A stretch of 64,000 bases of DNA from Culicoidibacter larvae (GTDB lineage: Bacteria; Bacillota_I; Bacilli_A; Culicoidibacterales; Culicoidibacteraceae). Shown piece by piece: positions 54,495 through 64,000 of the stretch (within the stretch, counting starts at the first letter, position 1; every line of letters begins with the position of its first letter). The position numbers and the translations under genes were made by a program. The stretch is from contig NZ_VBWP01000007.1 in the NCBI RefSeq assembly GCF_005771635.1, positions 62,001 through 126,000 on the forward strand, in the 5' to 3' direction. The notes beneath the pieces are model-generated. The model saw nothing but the letters and a program-made list of their open reading frames with translations. It did no database searches and had not been told where the DNA came from.

Positions 54495-55622
54495 TTACTG
54501 AACTAAGAAAGTATACCCCAAACGCTCATAGCCTGCTTTCATTTCACCATCATCAATAAAACCATCATTATTGCTATCAAAGTCATCCATATCAACCACA
54601 TAATTAGTCGTTTGGAATAAAGTTCCATTCTCAAGCACTTGAATATTGGTCAAACCATACATCCGCCATGTTCCATAAGTATGATTGTAACCAGTAGACT
54701 CAGTTTTTACCTGATGATCAAAAATATATTGAATCGTTCCGCAACGCTCATCATAAGTCGTTTTACCACTATTACAAAGTTCCGGATCAGCCTTATAAGC
54801 AATAGCATATAATTTGACTTCATCGCTAACTAACGTTGAACCGGACACTTTATTCAATGCTGCATCAATATCATCCTGACGATAGCCCTCAACAAAACTT
54901 GTTGCTTTACTACGTATATCTGCCTCACCGGGAATATCACTATATTTTGCCGGAACAGTAGCAAGTCCGCTGACCGTAAACTGTTTTGTTAATGATTCCG
55001 GTGAAATCCGATACTGATCAAGTAATTCCTGATTAACAACGGCGGTAACCGTAATAACATCACCATTGCTTACATTTTTAGCATCAGAAGTATAATTAAT
55101 AACTGCCTTAAAACCATTATTTTGCGCCTCGTTGGCACTCGGCGAAACATATGGCTTAATACCATCCTCTACAACAGCATAACCATTAGCACCATCGTAA
55201 ACAATCTCAACATCAGCAAAAACATCCACACTCGTCGTTGAAAAGAAGGCAAAATAAATACCAATAACTAGAGCAACAAGCAATAACGCTACCCCTACGG
55301 CACCACCAATAATGGCAAACAATAAACCATTCTTGCGCTTCTGTGGTTCCTTAGCAATCTCCTCTATCCCTGGCATTGTTTCCGCAATCTCTTGTGGTGT
55401 TGGTAAAATATTCTCTGCTGTTGCTTCATGCACACCAATCGCAGCAATAATCTCACCAGTCTCTGTCACCGACGGCGTTGGTTGCTCCTCAACTGCCGGC
55501 TCCTCTGCAACAGTCTCCGAATTATCTTCAGCAGCCGTTTCTGCTACCACTGCTTCATTTTCAACTTCAGTAGTATCTTCGCGCTGTAAATCTTCTACAT
55601 TATTTTCATTATCGTTTTTCAT
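54495..55622 (-). CDS. Membrane-anchored protein with EF-hand-like calcium loop
   Basis: 375 residues. An acidic N-terminal cytoplasmic stretch of about 95 residues (many Glu and Val) is followed by a basic run KRKNG, one transmembrane helix (about 101-125) and an extracellular domain. Near the C-terminus DSNNDGFIDDGE is a 12-residue EF-hand calcium loop with all ligand positions. Two cysteines (about residues 279 and 290) could form a disulfide. I do not recognise a named family. It is a single gene ending at a terminator just upstream of the cassette 2 promoter, so it may or may not be functionally tied to the cassette. Confidence 0.75.
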   Translation of the reverse strand: MKNDNENNVEDLQREDTTEVENEAVVAETAAEDNSETVAEEPAVEEQPTPSVTETGEIIAAIGVHEATAENILPTPQEIAETMPGIEEIAKEPQKRKNGLLFAIIGGAVGVALLLVALVIGIYFAFFSTTSVDVFADVEIVYDGANGYAVVEDGIKPYVSPSANEAQNNGFKAVINYTSDAKNVSNGDVITVTAVVNQELLDQYRISPESLTKQFTVSGLATVPAKYSDIPGEADIRSKATSFVEGYRQDDIDAALNKVSGSTLVSDEVKLYAIAYKADPELCNSGKTTYDERCGTIQYIFDHQVKTESTGYNHTYGTWRMYGLTNIQVLENGTLFQTTNYVVDMDDFDSNNDGFIDDGEMKAGYERLGYTFLVQ

Positions 55623-55678
55623 ACCTGTACTCCTTACCGAAATATCTTCTCTATTATCTCACGAACGGGAAAGAAAAA

Positions 55679-55710
55679 GCAAGTCCGGAGCGAGAACGCT
55701 CCGAACTTGC
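55679..55710 (-). terminator. Terminator downstream of the XylR-type gene
   Basis: GCAAGTTCGGAGCG/CGCTCCGGACTTGC stem followed by TTTTTCTTTCC on the minus strand. Confidence 0.85.
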
Positions 55711-55713
55711 CCT

Positions 55714-55746
55714 AACCCCATACGGCGGTTGGCGCCGCATGGGGTT
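55714..55746 (-). other. Strong hairpin just after the XylR-type gene
   Basis: AACCCCATGCGGCG/CGCCGTATGGGGTT stem, with no T-run, placed 3 nt after the stop and directly before the terminator. The two stems are tandem. Confidence 0.6.
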
Positions 55747-55749
55747 TTC

Positions 55750-56898
55750 TCATCGAAATAAAGAAAGCTTTTCAATCCCTAAGAACGATTTAGTAATCAC
55801 ATTTGACATCCCAATAACGCTCGAAGTATCCGGTAATTTAGAAACAACAATATCACAGTAATTAATCTCCTTGGAAACCAGCATTGCCTTCACATACTCA
55901 ACACTCGGCGCGTACTCACTGATAATACGACTATTAATAACCACAATTTCAGGATTAAGCAACACCAGCAAATTATGAATACCAATCGTAAAATACTCAA
56001 TAAACTCAGTATAAACTGCCAAGGCATACGCCTCTTCCTCGCGTAACGCCTCAATAAACTCGCTCACGCTCGCCTTCGTTCCGCGCAACGCTTCATAATG
56101 TTCAAGCACATAATGTTCTGAGGTATACAGCTCAAAACAACCACGATTACCACATGAACACAACTTACCATTAGGTACCAGGGTTGTATGCCCAAACTCA
56201 CCTAAAAAGCCGCTATAGCCATATTGAATCTGACCATCTAAAACAACTCCAAGCCCAACACCACTATCAATATTAATATTAATCAAATCTTTCGTGTCAT
56301 GAAAATAAACATTATTCTCAGCAATCGCCCCTAAGTTTGCCTCATTTTCCAAAAACGTTTCAATCCCAAAATGTTGCTCAATATCATAACGCAAATCAAC
56401 ATTTTTCCAATTAAAATACGAAGCAAAATTAATCTTCTTATCTAAAGTAACCGTCGCCGGCACAACAATCCCAATTGCAATCACCCGTTGCTGATCAGCA
56501 TAGCTCATAATTTTTTGAATTACTTGTATGATATCATCCTTGATGACATCATACTCCTTATCCTCAATCGAAAGCGCCGTTTGATACTCAAACTCACCCA
56601 AAAGATTGACTAAAAAACCACCAATATGATCGCGCTTCAGCTCAATCACAATCTGCTGGCCGGCCTCTTTATTAAAATCTATCGCCAAAGCCTGCCGCGC
56701 TCCGGTAGTAATCTTCTCATTACGAAAAACAATCAAACCCTCATCTTCAAGTTCCTTAATAATGTAAGAAACCGTTGCCTTATTCAGCCCCGTAGCACGC
56801 GACAAATCAGCCCGCGAAATTCCCGGATTCTCAATAATTGTCTCCAATAAAATGCGCGTATTAATCTTGCGCGATACCGACACATCTACAACTTCCAT
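55750..56898 (-). CDS. xylR: ROK-family transcriptional regulator, XylR type
   Basis: 382 residues from the ATG at 56898 (GGAAG 8 nt upstream). N-terminal winged HTH (about 10-70, ISRADLSRATGLNKATVSYII), then a ROK domain with the zinc motif CSCGNRGCFE, DSGVGLGVVLDGQ and YSGFLGEFGH. Next to xylB, xylA and an alpha-xylosidase, it is almost certainly the xylose-responsive repressor of that operon. It is transcribed as a separate unit after the xylB terminator. Confidence 0.88.
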   Translation of the reverse strand: MEVVDVSVSRKINTRILLETIIENPGISRADLSRATGLNKATVSYIIKELEDEGLIVFRNEKITTGARQALAIDFNKEAGQQIVIELKRDHIGGFLVNLLGEFEYQTALSIEDKEYDVIKDDIIQVIQKIMSYADQQRVIAIGIVVPATVTLDKKINFASYFNWKNVDLRYDIEQHFGIETFLENEANLGAIAENNVYFHDTKDLININIDSGVGLGVVLDGQIQYGYSGFLGEFGHTTLVPNGKLCSCGNRGCFELYTSEHYVLEHYEALRGTKASVSEFIEALREEEAYALAVYTEFIEYFTIGIHNLLVLLNPEIVVINSRIISEYAPSVEYVKAMLVSKEINYCDIVVSKLPDTSSVIGMSNVITKSFLGIEKLSLFR

Positions 56899-56934
56899 GC
56901 ATACCACTTCCGAACTTTTTTATAGAAAAATCTA

Positions 56935-56965
56935 CTAAGGAACGCCGCCAAGCGGCGCCCCTTAG
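56935..56965 (-). terminator. Terminator of the xyloside operon
   Basis: CTAAGGGGCGCCGC/GCGGCGTTCCTTAG stem with one mismatch, followed by TAGATTTTTC on the minus strand. Confidence 0.8.
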
Positions 56966-57001
56966 CCCCTAATATTACTTACAGCTATTATAACAAATTG
57001 C

Positions 57002-58474
57002 TTACCGACTTAATAGCGTTTTATAAAGCCCCTGGACGCTAGGATATATTTCTTTAAACTGACCATACTTTTTGCGATAGTAACTTACCCGCGTGTCGCT
57101 CGGCTCCAACACCTGCTGTACCTGAATCAATTGATGACAGGCACTGCGCACATCAGCAAACGCGCCGCTGCCAACCGCTGCCAGAATCGCAGCACCATAC
57201 GCCGGACCTTCTTCCTGTGCCAACCGTTCAACCCGCACATGCATCACATCAGCAATCAACTGGCACCAAAAATTATTTTTGGCACCACCGCCGGTAACCC
57301 GTACAGTATCCACCTGAATACCCATATTACGAATCACACAAAGCGAATCATATAAAGCAAAAGTAACACCCTCAACCACTGCACGCGTCATATCAGTACT
57401 ACTGGTAGCATTATCCATACCAATAAATAAACCACGAGCATCAGCATCATTAATCGGTGTCCGCTCACCACTCAAATACGGCAAGAAAAACACAGCATTA
57501 TCTTGACTTGCCGCAAGTTCGCCATCAAGTCCAGAATAATTACTATTACCCAGCACTGTTTCGCGCCACCACTTCAAACTGCCTGCCGCCGAAAGCATCA
57601 CACCCATGATGTGGTAATAACCGCTACCATCAGCAAAAACATGCATAGCATTGGTGTTGTCCGGAGTAAATGTGTCGGTTGCAACATATACAACACCACT
57701 TGTTCCTAACGCAAGTGAGCACATGCGATCATCCACACTACCGGTTCCAATGGCACCAACTGCTTGATCGCCACCACCAGCAACAACCTTTACATTTGCT
57801 GGTAGCCCAAGTTTTGCTGCCAATTCAGCATGCAAATGACCAACCACTTGAAAACTCTCAAAAACTTTCGGCAATTGCTGCTCTTTAATTCCCAGAATAT
57901 CCAACATCGCCGCTGACCAGCATCGATGCTCAACATCAAAATACAATGTCCCCGATGCATCACTTACATCGGTAGCAAAACAACCACTCAAGCGATAAAG
58001 CAAGTAGTCCTTCGGCAACATTATTTTATTTATTCGCGCAAAATGCTCTGGTTCATGCGCGCGTACCCACAGCACCTTTGGCGCCGTAAAACCCGTCAAC
58101 GCCTTATTAGCCGTCAATCGATTCAAGGTATCAATACCAATATCCTCATTTAAATACCGACACTCCGCTGTCGTTCGCTGGTCGTTCCATAAAATTGCCG
58201 GCCGGATAACTGCATCATGCTCATCAAGCAGCACCAACCCATGCATTTGCCCTGAGAAACTAATAGCTTCAATTTGATGCTCAAAACCGACTATTAATTC
58301 AGCCAGACCTTCAATAGTTCGGTTATACCAATCCAGCGGATCTTGTTCTGACCAACCTGACTGCGGAAAATGATTGGGATAATCTTTAGAAACGGTTCGC
58401 ATAACCGAACCGTTTCTATCCATTATTATTAACTTAACTGCCGAAGTACCTAAATCTATTCCTATATAAGCCAT
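57002..58474 (-). CDS. xylB: Xylulokinase
   Basis: 490 residues from the ATG at 58474; a GTG at 58483 is possible but only 2 nt from the SD. FGGY kinase with YIGIDLGTSAVK (phosphate 1), SGQMHGLVLLD, ILWNDQRT and GGGDQAVGAIGTG (phosphate 2), and TGGGAKNNFWCQ (adenosine). It phosphorylates xylulose to xylulose-5-phosphate. Length and motifs are normal. It follows xylA by 20 nt and ends the operon. Confidence 0.96.
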   Translation of the reverse strand: MAYIGIDLGTSAVKLIIMDRNGSVMRTVSKDYPNHFPQSGWSEQDPLDWYNRTIEGLAELIVGFEHQIEAISFSGQMHGLVLLDEHDAVIRPAILWNDQRTTAECRYLNEDIGIDTLNRLTANKALTGFTAPKVLWVRAHEPEHFARINKIMLPKDYLLYRLSGCFATDVSDASGTLYFDVEHRCWSAAMLDILGIKEQQLPKVFESFQVVGHLHAELAAKLGLPANVKVVAGGGDQAVGAIGTGSVDDRMCSLALGTSGVVYVATDTFTPDNTNAMHVFADGSGYYHIMGVMLSAAGSLKWWRETVLGNSNYSGLDGELAASQDNAVFFLPYLSGERTPINDADARGLFIGMDNATSSTDMTRAVVEGVTFALYDSLCVIRNMGIQVDTVRVTGGGAKNNFWCQLIADVMHVRVERLAQEEGPAYGAAILAAVGSGAFADVRSACHQLIQVQQVLEPSDTRVSYYRKKYGQFKEIYPSVQGLYKTLLSR

Positions 58475-58494
58475 CCTGCTCACAACTCCTAGTG

Positions 58495-59811
58495 TTACTT
58501 AGTCTCAAAGATATATTGATTCAACGTCGCCTCAAGCCATTCCTGACGTCCCGACTGATTGCTCAATTCACCCTCGTGCGCAACAACATAATCAGCAAGC
58601 TCATTAAGATTCGTTGTTCCAGCCTCAATTTTAGCACCAATACCCTGATCATAACTCGCATACCGCTCTTGAATAAACTGTTCAAGTACGCCATCCTCAA
58701 GCAACCGGGCAGCAACCTTCAAGCCCTTAGCATATGTATCCATTCCGGCAATATACGCTAACAACAAATCTTCTTCAGTAAATGAACCACGCCGTACTTT
58801 AGCATCAAAATTCAAACCACCCTGAGGAAGTCCGCCGAGTTTTAACAATTCATACATTGTTAAAACCGCATCATAAATATTAGTTGGAAACTGGTCAGTA
58901 TCCCATCCCAATAACACATCACCATAATTAATATCAATACTACCCAACAATCCATGCTGAATTGCTACTTGGATTTCATGATGGAAAGTATGTCCCGCTA
59001 AAGTTGCATGATTCGTTTCCAAATTTAATTTGAATCGACCATCCAAGTTATAGGTTTTTAAGAATCCAACAACTGTTGCCGCATCAAAATCATATTGATG
59101 TTTTGTCGGCTCTTTTGGTTTCGGCTCAATAAATAAGCCACCATCAAACCCAATTTCATCAGCATAGTTCGCTGCCATTTGCAGAAACGCCGCCAAATGA
59201 TTTTGCTCACGTTTCATATCGGTATTCAACAAAGTTTCATACCCTTCACGGCCGCCCCAGAAAACGTAGCCTTCGCCACCAAGACGTTTGGTAATCTCCA
59301 TTGCCTTTTTCACTTGTGCTGCCGCATAAGCAAAAACATCCGCATTCGGACTCGTTGCTGCGCCATGCATAAAACGCGGGTGCGCAAAAGCATTGGTTGT
59401 ACCCCAAAGCAATTTAATACCGGTACGTTTCATCTCCGCTTCAATAATGTCAACAATCACATCTAAATTTGCATTAGTTTCCGTAATCGTTTTACCAAGC
59501 GGTGCAATATCTTTGTCATGAAAACAAAAATATCTTAACCCCAGTTTTTCCATAAATTCAAAACCAGCGTATACACGTGCTTTAGCTTGCTCCATCGCAT
59601 CAGTAGTATCGTCCCAAGGCCGGAACATTGTTTCCATACCGAATGGATCAACACCCATTGCCGTCAATGTATGCCAATATGACATTGCAAACTTTAAATG
59701 TTCTGACATTGGTTTTCCGGCAACCAATTCATCAGCATTATAATATTTAAAAGCAAACGGTTCTTTGCTCGATGCTCCTAAGTATTGAATCTTATCTTGT
59801 TTAAAATACAT
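58495..59811 (-). CDS. xylA: Xylose isomerase
   Basis: 438 residues. Family signatures [11 protein letters not shown] and [12 protein letters not shown] are present, along with [16 protein letters not shown] and the metal-binding acidic residues in [15 protein letters not shown]. It converts xylose to xylulose in the cytoplasm. The gene starts 11 nt after the alpha-xylosidase gene and precedes xylB. It is the typical long (type II) form. Confidence 0.97.
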   Translation of the reverse strand: MYFKQDKIQYLGASSKEPFAFKYYNADELVAGKPMSEHLKFAMSYWHTLTAMGVDPFGMETMFRPWDDTTDAMEQAKARVYAGFEFMEKLGLRYFCFHDKDIAPLGKTITETNANLDVIVDIIEAEMKRTGIKLLWGTTNAFAHPRFMHGAATSPNADVFAYAAAQVKKAMEITKRLGGEGYVFWGGREGYETLLNTDMKREQNHLAAFLQMAANYADEIGFDGGLFIEPKPKEPTKHQYDFDAATVVGFLKTYNLDGRFKLNLETNHATLAGHTFHHEIQVAIQHGLLGSIDINYGDVLLGWDTDQFPTNIYDAVLTMYELLKLGGLPQGGLNFDAKVRRGSFTEEDLLLAYIAGMDTYAKGLKVAARLLEDGVLEQFIQERYASYDQGIGAKIEAGTTNLNELADYVVAHEGELSNQSGRQEWLEATLNQYIFETK

Positions 59812-59822
59812 TTTTATGCCTC

Positions 59823-62069
59823 CTAATAATTGATAATTGCTTGTTGTGGGATATCCTGTTGCTCAATAACTTTATCTTTGGCAAACACTTTAACTGTAAT
59901 ATTAAAATCAAAGTTGTGACTGATAGTAATATACCCATCAGTATCTTTTGCCTGAATAGTTCCTAACACATGACCTTGTTCATCATGCAAGCTATAACTT
60001 GCATCATTAATTTGATACAAATGGAAAACCGTATTTTCAGCAAATGAATAGTCAATTCTGCTTTTAACCTGACCAAAAGGTAAAATCGTATTCTCTGCCA
60101 CATACAACGGTAAGCTAAAATAATCATAAGTATCATGGTGCCAAGTTCCACCATCACGCACCTCATGTGATAACAAATGCGTCCACTTCCCATGAGGCAA
60201 GTAATAACTTGCCTCACCGTTTTCGTTAAAAATCGGTGCAACTAAAATATCCTCACCCAACATATACTGTAAATCAAGATAACGACAATTAAGATCATTT
60301 GGATACTGCAACATCATCGCCCGCATCGAAGGTAAGCCAGTCTTCGCAGTAAGAATCGCGTTATTATATAAATATGGTGCCAGTTGATTTTTTAACTCTG
60401 AAAAATACCGCACTACTTCTACAGCCTCATCACCAAAATCCCAAGGCACCCGATATGAAGTATTGCCATGTAATCGCGAATGCGTAGATAATAAGCCGAA
60501 CTGTGACCAACGTTTATAAACATCCGGAGTTGCCGTATTCTCAAAACCGGAAATATCATGTGACCAGAAGCCAAACCCAGATAAAGTCAGTGATAAACCG
60601 CCACGTAAACTTTCCGCCATTGAAGCATAATTCGATGAACAATCGCCGCCCCAATGAACCGGAAACTTCTGCCCGCCAACCGTAGCTGATCGCGCAAACA
60701 CAAGCGCATCTTGCGGACTCTTTTCCTGCAACACCTCAAAAACAGCCTCATTATACAAATGCGTATAATAATTATGCATTTTTTGCGGATCACTGCCATC
60801 AAACCATTGAACATCAACTGGAATCCGCTCACCAAAATCAGTCTTAAACGAGTCAACACCCATGTCCATTAACCGTCGCAAATGATCTTGGTACCAAGCT
60901 TTAGCATCAGGATTAGTAAAATCAACAATGCCCATTCCCGCTTGCCACTTATTCCACTGCCAAACGTCACCATTAAGATTCTTCAACAGATATCCTTTTT
61001 CTTTGCCCTCATGGAAAAGCGGTGCCTTTTGCCCAATATATGGATTAATCCAAACACAAATCTTCAAACCTTTTTTCCGCAAACGAGCTAACATCGCTTC
61101 CGGCTCAGGAAACACTTCCGGATCCCACTCAAAATTCGTCCACTCATATCCCTTCATCCAGAAGCAATCATAATGAAAAACTGACAAAGGAATCTGATAA
61201 GCTTCCATCTTATCTAAAAATGAATTTACTGTCGCCTCATCATATTGCGTCGTGAAACTGGTCGACAACCATAAACCAAAACTCCATAACGGCGGCACCG
61301 GTGGCTTACCAGTTAAATCGGTATACTTCATCAACACATCTTTAGGCTCCGCACCACCAATAATGTAATAGTCAAGCTTCTCACCGGCAACACTAAACTG
61401 CACCCGTGAAACAACCTCACTCGCCACTTCATACGACACTTTTTCCGGATGATTTGTAAACACACCATAACCATTACTCGATAAATAAAACGGAATACTC
61501 TTATACGACTGCTCAGAAGCGGTTCCGCCATCCTCATTCCAAATATCAACTGCCTGCCCATTCTTCACAAAAGGAGCAAACCGCTCACCAAGACCATAAA
61601 TCTGCTCATTGATACCTAAATCCAGCTGTTCACGAAGATAACTCTGTTTTTCGCCATTAATATAAGCCGTCGAACGCCAGCTGCTCGAGGTCAGCTTGCG
61701 TTCGTCATAAAAGTACTGCAACTGCCAATCTTGTTTATTGATTTCAACACGCGTATGACCGCTCTTGAACATCAAACAATCACCATCGGTAATCTCAACC
61801 GGTACTTGCTGTTCATTCAACTCAAAATGCGGACCCTTCTCGTAAATACCATCAAAATGTTTAATCGTTACCTGTATAATATCTGTAAGCGGTGAACGAA
61901 ATTCAATTGTAAGTAACCCATCATCTAAAGTATCACCGCGATGATTAATCTTTTTTGTAGCAGCAAATAACTGCAAACTTGAATCGGTAATCCGATAATC
62001 AACAATTTCTGTCGCCGGATGCAAAGTATATTCTTTTTGCATCATCCAAAATCCATCAGTAAATTTCAT
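59823..62069 (-). CDS. yicI: GH31 alpha-xylosidase, YicI type
   Basis: 748 residues. N-terminal beta-domain, then a (beta/alpha)8 catalytic barrel: nucleophile Asp in [11 protein letters not shown] and acid/base Asp in [10 protein letters not shown]. The insert loop [20 protein letters not shown] is typical of alpha-xylosidases of the YicI group. It removes alpha-linked xylose from isoprimeverose and short xyloglucan-derived glycosides. No signal peptide, so it is cytoplasmic and acts after ABC import. Its product feeds XylA and XylB encoded downstream. Confidence 0.92.
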   Translation of the reverse strand: MKFTDGFWMMQKEYTLHPATEIVDYRITDSSLQLFAATKKINHRGDTLDDGLLTIEFRSPLTDIIQVTIKHFDGIYEKGPHFELNEQQVPVEITDGDCLMFKSGHTRVEINKQDWQLQYFYDERKLTSSSWRSTAYINGEKQSYLREQLDLGINEQIYGLGERFAPFVKNGQAVDIWNEDGGTASEQSYKSIPFYLSSNGYGVFTNHPEKVSYEVASEVVSRVQFSVAGEKLDYYIIGGAEPKDVLMKYTDLTGKPPVPPLWSFGLWLSTSFTTQYDEATVNSFLDKMEAYQIPLSVFHYDCFWMKGYEWTNFEWDPEVFPEPEAMLARLRKKGLKICVWINPYIGQKAPLFHEGKEKGYLLKNLNGDVWQWNKWQAGMGIVDFTNPDAKAWYQDHLRRLMDMGVDSFKTDFGERIPVDVQWFDGSDPQKMHNYYTHLYNEAVFEVLQEKSPQDALVFARSATVGGQKFPVHWGGDCSSNYASMAESLRGGLSLTLSGFGFWSHDISGFENTATPDVYKRWSQFGLLSTHSRLHGNTSYRVPWDFGDEAVEVVRYFSELKNQLAPYLYNNAILTAKTGLPSMRAMMLQYPNDLNCRYLDLQYMLGEDILVAPIFNENGEASYYLPHGKWTHLLSHEVRDGGTWHHDTYDYFSLPLYVAENTILPFGQVKSRIDYSFAENTVFHLYQINDASYSLHDEQGHVLGTIQAKDTDGYITISHNFDFNITVKVFAKDKVIEQQDIPQQAIINY

Positions 62070-62093
62070 TTTATTGCTCCTTCCAAGATATTG

Positions 62094-62945
62094 CTATTTA
62101 ACTGCGCCATCGACCATACCCTTGATAATATGTTTTTGTAAAAATAAGTATACAATCACAATCGGGATGATTGCCAGTAACGCTGCTGTTAACACTAAGT
62201 TCCATTGAGTTACAAATGAACCGACAAAGTTTACAACTGCAATTGGCAGGGTTTGAATCGCATTCCCTTTTCCTAAAATCTGTACCGGTAAAAGGAAATC
62301 ATTCCAAATCCAAATACCATTTAAAATAACCACTGTTACTGTTATTGGTCGCAAAATCGGGAAAATGATTTTGAAAAACAATTGAAACTGATTGCACCCC
62401 TCCATCATCGCCGCCTCTTCAAGTTCAAGCGGAATAGATTTAATAAATCCATGATAGAGAAATACACTGAGTGCTACGCCAAAACCACCATAGGCTAAGA
62501 TGATACCTAAATATGAACGCAATAATTCAATACCCGTGGCATCAGTAATCATTTTGTACCAACTTACCAGTGGGAACATAACCACCTGGAACGGAATAAC
62601 CATACTAGCTACAAAAACCAAGAAAATGATTGAAGAAAGCTTATTTTTATTCCGCACTAAGCCCCATGCACATAACGAAGACGCCAATACAATCACTACT
62701 AATGATACCACTGTAATAATAACCGAAGAAACAAAAGAAGTAATATATGCCACCGTTGGATCAGTTAAAATAAGCTGAATATTAGTAATAAACTGTCCCC
62801 AGTTCTCCGGCAATGCCAAAGCACTATCAATAATTGAGTTACTATCCTTACCGGTATTAATCACCAAAATAACAAATGGAACTAAAAACAGTAAAAATAA
62901 TACAATCGTAAACGCCTCAACCGAAATATTTTTCAAACGTTTCAT
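62094..62945 (-). CDS. ABC sugar transporter permease, MalG type
   Basis: 283 residues with six hydrophobic segments. The EAA loop reads EEAAMMEGCNQFQLFFKIIFPIL, typical of carbohydrate-uptake CUT1 permeases. It follows the other permease with a 1-bp overlap and precedes the alpha-xylosidase by 24 nt. It probably forms the membrane channel for an alpha-xyloside. The ATPase is not in the window and may be a shared MsmK-type protein. Confidence 0.93.
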   Translation of the reverse strand: MKRLKNISVEAFTIVLFLLFLVPFVILVINTGKDSNSIIDSALALPENWGQFITNIQLILTDPTVAYITSFVSSVIITVVSLVVIVLASSLCAWGLVRNKNKLSSIIFLVFVASMVIPFQVVMFPLVSWYKMITDATGIELLRSYLGIILAYGGFGVALSVFLYHGFIKSIPLELEEAAMMEGCNQFQLFFKIIFPILRPITVTVVILNGIWIWNDFLLPVQILGKGNAIQTLPIAVVNFVGSFVTQWNLVLTAALLAIIPIVIVYLFLQKHIIKGMVDGAVK

Positions 62946-63838
62946 TATGCCTCAATCTCCCTTCTCTTCGTTAAAACAACTTGAATAATTGCAATAACAA
63001 CCAAAACAACAAAGAATATTATTGATTTAGCTTGGGCGACGCCCATCTGGTTAAATGAGAAAGCGGTCTGGTAAATGTTCAGTGCCAACAGTTCACTTGC
63101 CATAACCGGAACCCCGGCAAATGTGGTTCCGGGACCACCCATGTTTAACGCAAAGTTAATATCAAATTGTTTAAACGCCGTTACTAAAGTCAAAAACAAT
63201 GAGATTGTAAACGCTGGTGCCACCATTGGAAAAATAATATGTCTAAGCCGCTGAAAACCAGTTGCGCCGTCCAACGAACTTGCTTCAAGCACTTCAGACG
63301 GAATATTTTGCAGAGCCGCAACATAAATCATCATAATATATCCGGCGTACTGCCAAGAACCAACAATAACCAATGCGTAAATTGATACCGTCGGATTTGC
63401 CAACAAAGATTGTTGCAAAAATTCCAGCCCCAAAGTATTCCCGATAATAACTAACACATTATTGAAAATAAATTGCCAGAGATACCCAAGCACAATCCCG
63501 CCAATCAAGTTCGGGATGAAGAATCCCGAACGATACAGATTGGCCAACTTAGTTTTGCGGGTTACTAACATTGCCATTAAAATTGCCAATGCATTAGTTA
63601 CAACGATACTAACAATTGCATATTGCATAGTTACCAAAAACGAATGAATAAAAGTGGCATCAGCAAAAGCAGTAAAATAATTTTCCAGGCCGATAAAACT
63701 CACTGCTTTACCAACTGTTGCCGTCCAGTCAGTAAATGAATAATACACACCTAAAACAAACGGAATAATCATAACCAACGAGAACATTGCAACTGCCGGC
63801 AGAATTAATAATAGATAGCTTTTCTTACTTCTTTTCAT
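62945..63838 (-). CDS. ABC sugar transporter permease, MalF type
   Basis: 297 residues with six hydrophobic segments and the EAA loop EASSLDGATGFQRLRHIIFPM. N-terminus KRSKKSYLLLILPAVAMF and the region FTDWTATVGK are typical of CUT1 permeases. It lies 13 nt after the solute-binding protein gene and overlaps the second permease by 1 bp, forming the usual binding protein, permease, permease order. Confidence 0.93.
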   Translation of the reverse strand: MKRSKKSYLLLILPAVAMFSLVMIIPFVLGVYYSFTDWTATVGKAVSFIGLENYFTAFADATFIHSFLVTMQYAIVSIVVTNALAILMAMLVTRKTKLANLYRSGFFIPNLIGGIVLGYLWQFIFNNVLVIIGNTLGLEFLQQSLLANPTVSIYALVIVGSWQYAGYIMMIYVAALQNIPSEVLEASSLDGATGFQRLRHIIFPMVAPAFTISLFLTLVTAFKQFDINFALNMGGPGTTFAGVPVMASELLALNIYQTAFSFNQMGVAQAKSIIFFVVLVVIAIIQVVLTKRREIEA

Positions 63839-63851
63839 TTCATTTCACCCT

Positions 63852-64000
63852 TTATTGTAAGGTTTTGATTGCCTCACTAACTTGTTTGATAAACTCTTCT
63901 TTAGTAATTTGTTTATTCGCATACTGTGAATAAATTGCCCCTAAAGTATTATTACAGAATCCGTCAGGCATATAATAATGATCCCAGCCATAATTATTAC
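63852..64000 (-). CDS. ABC sugar-binding protein, C-terminal fragment
   Basis: Only the last 49 codons are in the window, ending YSQYANKQITKEEFIKQVSE followed by AIKTLQ and a stop. The TKEEFIKQ(I/V)xEAxK ending is typical of extracellular sugar-binding proteins of CUT1 transporters. The gene continues beyond base 64000 and presumably starts the xyloside operon. Confidence 0.8.
   Translation of the reverse strand, partial: NNYGWDHYYMPDGFCNNTLGAIYSQYANKQITKEEFIKQVSEAIKTLQ

Overview
The window looks like chromosome from a low-GC Gram-positive bacterium (Bacillota), probably of the Bacilli or Erysipelotrichia type. The evidence is sortase-type LPxTG surface proteins, a leucine T-box, several PTS permeases, RpiR, GntR/UTRA and ROK regulators, GGAGG ribosome binding sites and TTGACA/TATAAT promoters. 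I cannot name the genus. Almost every gene is on the minus strand; only a UPF0104-type membrane protein (about 27 kb) and a RidA protein (31.6 kb) are on the plus strand. I see no phage, transposon, rRNA or CRISPR. The large repeats are protein-coding.

Layout, in transcription direction. (a) 15.4 to 1 kb: a two-component system (response regulator, histidine kinase), a small membrane protein with an Ig-like ectodomain, a membrane-anchored beta-helix-like protein, and a giant surface protein that leaves the window. The giant has an N-terminal seven-motif RCC1 propeller followed by at least 19 complete DUF11 repeats of about 125 residues. A promoter, a hairpin and an intrinsic terminator lie upstream of the regulator. 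(b) 22.7 to 15.5 kb: a GntR/UTRA regulator and a PTS/GH1/ManA/AlsE-like sugar operon, then a small membrane protein, a HAD protein and a ROK sugar kinase. (c) 26.8 to 22.8 kb: a cation efflux protein, tRNA-Tyr, a secreted metalloprotease with a co-translated anchored partner, and a DUF2130 protein. (d) 31.9 to 28 kb: a PTS permease, RpiR regulator and MalY/PatB-type lyase, divergent from RidA.

(e) 37.9 to 32 kb: a muropeptide recovery operon (MurR-like regulator, MupG, MurP, MurQ), then an AmiE-like serine hydrolase with an LPxTG anchor. MurQ contains a GC-rich patch of about 240 bp. (f) 40.7 to 38 kb: leuS under a T-box with a CUC specifier. (g) 45.8 to 40.8 kb: an N-acetylglucosamine kinase-like protein, another two-component system, a DnaQ-type exonuclease and a membrane-anchored esterase. 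(h) 54.4 to 46.1 kb: a second copy of the cassette in (a), with regulator, kinase, small Ig-like membrane protein and a 1751-residue LPxTG surface protein. (i) 55.6 to 54.5 kb: an anchored EF-hand protein. (j) 64 to 55.7 kb: xyloside use, with ABC transporter, alpha-xylosidase, XylA, XylB and a XylR-type ROK regulator.

The best candidate for an undescribed system is the twice-present cassette: a two-component system translationally coupled to a small membrane protein whose ectodomain resembles the stalk domain of the adhesin encoded next to it. I infer that it senses or controls the cell-surface adhesin; nothing in the sequence proves this. Genes inside each sugar operon form coherent pathways, feeding fructose-6-phosphate, GlcNAc-6-phosphate or xylulose-5-phosphate into central metabolism.
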